A DNA stretch of 64,000 nt. Source: Burkholderiales bacterium. Its GTDB lineage: Bacteria; Pseudomonadota; Gammaproteobacteria; Burkholderiales; Burkholderiaceae_C. Shown one piece after another: positions 61,749 through 64,000 of the stretch (within the stretch, counting starts at the first letter, position 1; each line of letters begins with the position of its first letter). The stretch is taken from the NCBI GenBank assembly GCA_026954015.1, contig JAIXLP010000051.1, forward strand, positions 27,140 through 91,139, read 5' to 3'. The translations under genes were made by a program, and so were the position numbers. A model generated the notes under the pieces. The model did no database searches. It was not told the origin of the DNA and was given only the letters and a program-made list of their open reading frames with translations.

Positions 61749-62243
61749 ATGGAAATCGCACTGATCTACGCCCGCGCGGCCAACGGCGTCATCGGGCGCA
61801 ACGGCGCCCTGCCCTGGCATGTGCCGGAGGATCTCGCGCATTTCAAGGCCCTCACGCAGGGTGCGCCGGTCATCATGGGGCGCAGGACCTGGGAGTCGCT
61901 GCCGCCGCGCTTTCGGCCGCTGCCGGGGCGGTTGAACATTGTCGTCACGCACCAGGAAGATTGGTATGAAACCGGCTCCCAGCGCGCTTGCAGCCTGCGC
62001 GAGGCGCTCTCACAGGCAGAGCAGAGCGGCGCCGCGACCGGCTGGGTGATCGGCGGCGCGCAACTCTTCGCACAGGCGCTGCCGCTGGCCACGCGCGCGG
62101 AAGTCACCGAGATCGGGCAGGCGTTCGACGGCGACACCTGGGCGCCGCCGCTCGGGCCCGAATGGACGCTGGTGGCCCACCACGACCACGCGAGCAGCAC
62201 CGGTTTGCCGTTGCGTTTTGCGCGTTACGAACGCCGCGGCTAG
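61749..62243 (+). CDS. folA: dihydrofolate reductase
   Basis: 164 residues. IYARAANGVIGRNGALPWHVPED (in part, about 5-27), APVIMGRRTWESLPPRFRPLPGR and GWVIGGAQLFAQALPLA are the classical motifs, with the catalytic acid in PED. It reduces dihydrofolate to tetrahydrofolate and is the trimethoprim target. The ATG at 61749 is preferred to an upstream ATG at 61680 that has no family likeness. It is divergent from nudB. Confidence 0.95.
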   Translation: MEIALIYARAANGVIGRNGALPWHVPEDLAHFKALTQGAPVIMGRRTWESLPPRFRPLPGRLNIVVTHQEDWYETGSQRACSLREALSQAEQSGAATGWVIGGAQLFAQALPLATRAEVTEIGQAFDGDTWAPPLGPEWTLVAHHDHASSTGLPLRFARYERRG

Positions 62244-62272
62244 TCTGCAGCCCCACTTCACGGAATCAACCC

Positions 62273-62509
62273 ATGCGACAGTTCGACGATGCCCAGGGCG
62301 CAACCTGGCAGGTGGCGCCACTCGACGCCTCGTACGGCCAGATGATGCTGGTCTTCAGCCCGCTTTCGGGCGGCGACATCCGCCAGCGCCCCATGGCGGC
62401 GGACACGTTGCCCCAGGCCGAGGAGGAGCTTGCCGCGCTCGCCGACGAGGCGCTGCGCGAGCTCCTGCGAGCCGCCGACCCCTGGAACTACGACGCCAAG
62501 AAGCTGTAG
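62273..62509 (+). CDS. small protein of unknown function, 78 residues
   Basis: Not recognised. It is acidic, with the start QFDDAQGATWQVAPLDASYGQ and a helical second half (AEEELAALADEALRELL) ending in PWNYDAKKL. It lies 29 bp after folA on the same strand and its last codons overlap the end of the convergent membrane-protein gene by 22 bp. The compact length and coupling to folA suggest a real gene. Confidence 0.65.
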   Translation: MRQFDDAQGATWQVAPLDASYGQMMLVFSPLSGGDIRQRPMAADTLPQAEEELAALADEALRELLRAADPWNYDAKKL

Positions 62510-62958
62510 TGGCGCGCCACCGTGAGCGCCACGCCCACGAGCGAGCTCAGCAGCAGGAAGAGCGCGAACAGGCGGTACAGCAGCAGGCGTGTACCCGCCA
62601 CGCCACCGCGCAGCGCCAGCACGAACCACGCGAGCGCCGCCGCGTAGGCCAGCGTGCCCACGAGCACCGCGGTGAACAGCTCCGCAAGCCGCCCGCCGAT
62701 CACGCCCAGATGCCCCAGATTCAGCAGCGCCCACTCGCCCCAGAGCACCCCCGCGGGCAACGCGCGCCGCGCCAGCGCCGCCTGCCCCGCGCCCAGCACG
62801 TACTGCGCCACGCCCACGACGAGCACCAGGTAGGCCACGAGCCAGACGAGGTTCTGCGCCGGCCGGTGGGCGATCGCCGCGGCCAGCGCGCCACCGGCGA
62901 CGATCGCGGCCACGCCCAGCCAGGTGAACGGCGCGGCCTTCGCGCCCGTTTGCGGCAT
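62488..62958 (-). CDS. small integral membrane protein, unknown
   Basis: 156 residues with four predicted membrane helices: TWLGVAAIVAGGALAAAIA near 13, LVWLVAYLVLVVGVAQYVLG near 38, LAYAAALAWFVLAL near 105 and LYRLFALFLLLSSLVGVALTV near 125. The start shares a base with the lipA stop (TGATG), so it is translated after lipA. No family recognised; a role with lipoylation is not implied by sequence. Confidence 0.7.
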   Translation of the reverse strand: MPQTGAKAAPFTWLGVAAIVAGGALAAAIAHRPAQNLVWLVAYLVLVVGVAQYVLGAGQAALARRALPAGVLWGEWALLNLGHLGVIGGRLAELFTAVLVGTLAYAAALAWFVLALRGGVAGTRLLLYRLFALFLLLSSLVGVALTVARHYSFLAS

Positions 62959-63989
62959 CAGCAGCGCATCGCGTTCGCGGCGCTGTTGCGCAGGCTCTCG
63001 AGCACGTCTTCGTCGAGCCCGACGTTGTTGTGCTCGAGCACGCGCTCGGCGCGGTAGCTCGAACGCACGAACGGCCCGGCCACCACCTCGACGAAGCCCT
63101 TGGCCAGCGCCATCTCGCGGTACCGGGCGAACTGGTCCGGCGACACATAGCGCTGCACCGGCAGGTGGTTCTGCGTCGGGCGCATGTACTGGCCCATGGT
63201 CACGACGTCCACGTCGGCGGCGCGGATGTCGTCCAGCGCCTCGTCGATCTCCGCATCCGTTTCGCCCAGGCCCAGCATGAGGCTGGTCTTGGAGATCGTC
63301 TGCGGCGCATAGCTCTTGGCGAACTTGAGCACGTCGAGCGTCTGCTCGTAGCCCGCGCGCGGATCGCGCACCGGGTGTGTGAGCCGGCGCACCGTCTCCA
63401 GGTTCTGCGCGTAGGTCGCCAGGCCCGCGTCGATCACCTTGGCCACCAGCTCGTGCCGGCCCTGGAAGTCGGGCGTGAGCGCTTCCACCGCGGTATCGGG
63501 CATGCGCTTGTGGATTTCGCGGATGCACGCGGCGTAGTGGCCCGCGCCCAGGTCCTTGAGGTCGTCACGGTCCACCGAGGTCAGCACCACGTACTTGAGC
63601 TGCATCAGCGCCACGGCATCCGCCACGTTCACCGGCTCCAGCGGATCGAGCCAGCCATTGGGGTTGCCCGTGCTCACCGAGCAGAACTTGCAGGCGCGCG
63701 TGCACACCGAGCCCATCAGCATCAGCGTCGCCGTGCCACGCCCCCAGCACTCGGCGATATTCGGGCACTTGGACTCCGCGCAGACGGTGGAGAGCTTGTG
63801 CGACTCCACGATCTCCTTGATCTGCTGGTACTTGGCGCCGTTAGGCACGTGGACACGCAGCCACGACGGCTTGCGCTCGGCGTTCGGAATATTCGTGAGC
63901 TCGCTGGGCTTGACGCCATCCTTGATGGCGCGCGTGCCCTGGCGGCTGGTGAACTTCGTGCCCGGTGCCGGGCGTGGAGACTCTTGCAT
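62958..63989 (-). CDS. lipA: lipoyl synthase
   Basis: 343 residues. The auxiliary cluster motif is C-x4-C-x5-C in [14 protein letters not shown], and the radical-SAM cluster is [34 protein letters not shown] and [10 protein letters not shown] follow, with [11 protein letters not shown] near the C-terminus. It inserts two sulfurs into protein-bound octanoyl groups. Its ATG is 11 bp from the window end, so the expected upstream partner lipB cannot be seen. Confidence 0.96.
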   Translation of the reverse strand: MQESPRPAPGTKFTSRQGTRAIKDGVKPSELTNIPNAERKPSWLRVHVPNGAKYQQIKEIVESHKLSTVCAESKCPNIAECWGRGTATLMLMGSVCTRACKFCSVSTGNPNGWLDPLEPVNVADAVALMQLKYVVLTSVDRDDLKDLGAGHYAACIREIHKRMPDTAVEALTPDFQGRHELVAKVIDAGLATYAQNLETVRRLTHPVRDPRAGYEQTLDVLKFAKSYAPQTISKTSLMLGLGETDAEIDEALDDIRAADVDVVTMGQYMRPTQNHLPVQRYVSPDQFARYREMALAKGFVEVVAGPFVRSSYRAERVLEHNNVGLDEDVLESLRNSAANAMRC

Positions 63990-64000
63990 GCGTAAACCCT

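Noticed and set aside
1..64000. CRISPR arrays, rRNA genes, complete insertion sequences, prophage genes
   Set aside because: None seen: no regularly spaced repeats, no rRNA segments, no transposase or phage structural gene.

Overview
The window is high-GC DNA with dense, often ATGA-coupled genes. Its housekeeping gene orders are typical of Burkholderiales: yicC / kinase / PP2C / rph / rdgB / hemW; gmk-rpoZ-spoT; hrcA / nadK-recN-rapZ; mutM-mutY / TPR-lolB-ispE-tRNA-Gln-prs-rplY-pth. A 3-hydroxybenzoate hydroxylase with a divergent MarR regulator, arranged as in Comamonas testosteroni mobA-mobR, and a family of short palindromic intergenic repeats point to Comamonadaceae (Acidovorax/Comamonas-like). 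The genus cannot be fixed from the sequence alone.

Layout. 1-6.1 kb: a catabolic block. An IclR regulator with a partial MFS exporter runs leftward; an SDR, a flavin monooxygenase, an SBF-type symporter, an epimerase and an EamA permease run rightward as a tightly coupled operon. 6.2-10.6 kb: an RND adaptor and pump without an outer-membrane channel. 10.6-13.2 kb: mobA/mobR-like pair with a palindromic operator. 13.2-14.9 kb: rpsU, an AT-rich PEP-CTERM-type protein gene that looks inserted, and a YqeY-family gene. 15.1-18.9 kb: kynureninase and L-lactate dehydrogenase, divergent from a tartrate/D-malate dehydrogenase. 18.9-31.3 kb: housekeeping (PmbA, DarP, Mog, SpoT, RpoZ, Gmk, YicC, a Ser/Thr kinase and phosphatase pair, RNase PH, RdgB, HemW). 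31.3-35.4 kb: two envelope proteins and an amino-acid ABC transporter with no ATPase gene.

35.4-40.9 kb is the most unusual part. It is a leftward block that ends at the 3' end of tRNA-Ile(CAU) and holds a MerR regulator, a VIT/vWA protein and a truncated SprT-like gene, all translationally coupled, followed upstream by two genes I do not recognise and about 750 bp without a convincing gene. It looks like the remains of an integrated element.

41-57.4 kb: HrcA, NAD kinase, RecN, RapZ, MutY/MutM, a TPR protein, LolB, IspE, tRNA-Gln, Prs, bL25, Pth, an amidase, and a homogentisate dioxygenase with a divergent IclR regulator. 57.4-57.5 kb: a 160-bp hairpin-rich element with terminal inverted repeats. 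57.5-64 kb: DUF429, FolE, ClsB, an EEP-fold phosphatase, NudB and FolA (folate genes grouped with ClsB), two small unknown proteins, and lipoyl synthase running off the right edge.

Six near-complete and two half copies of one palindromic repeat (core GGCTCCAGCGCTT...CAAGCGCTGGCAGCT) lie between genes across the window. No rRNA, CRISPR array or intact insertion sequence was seen.
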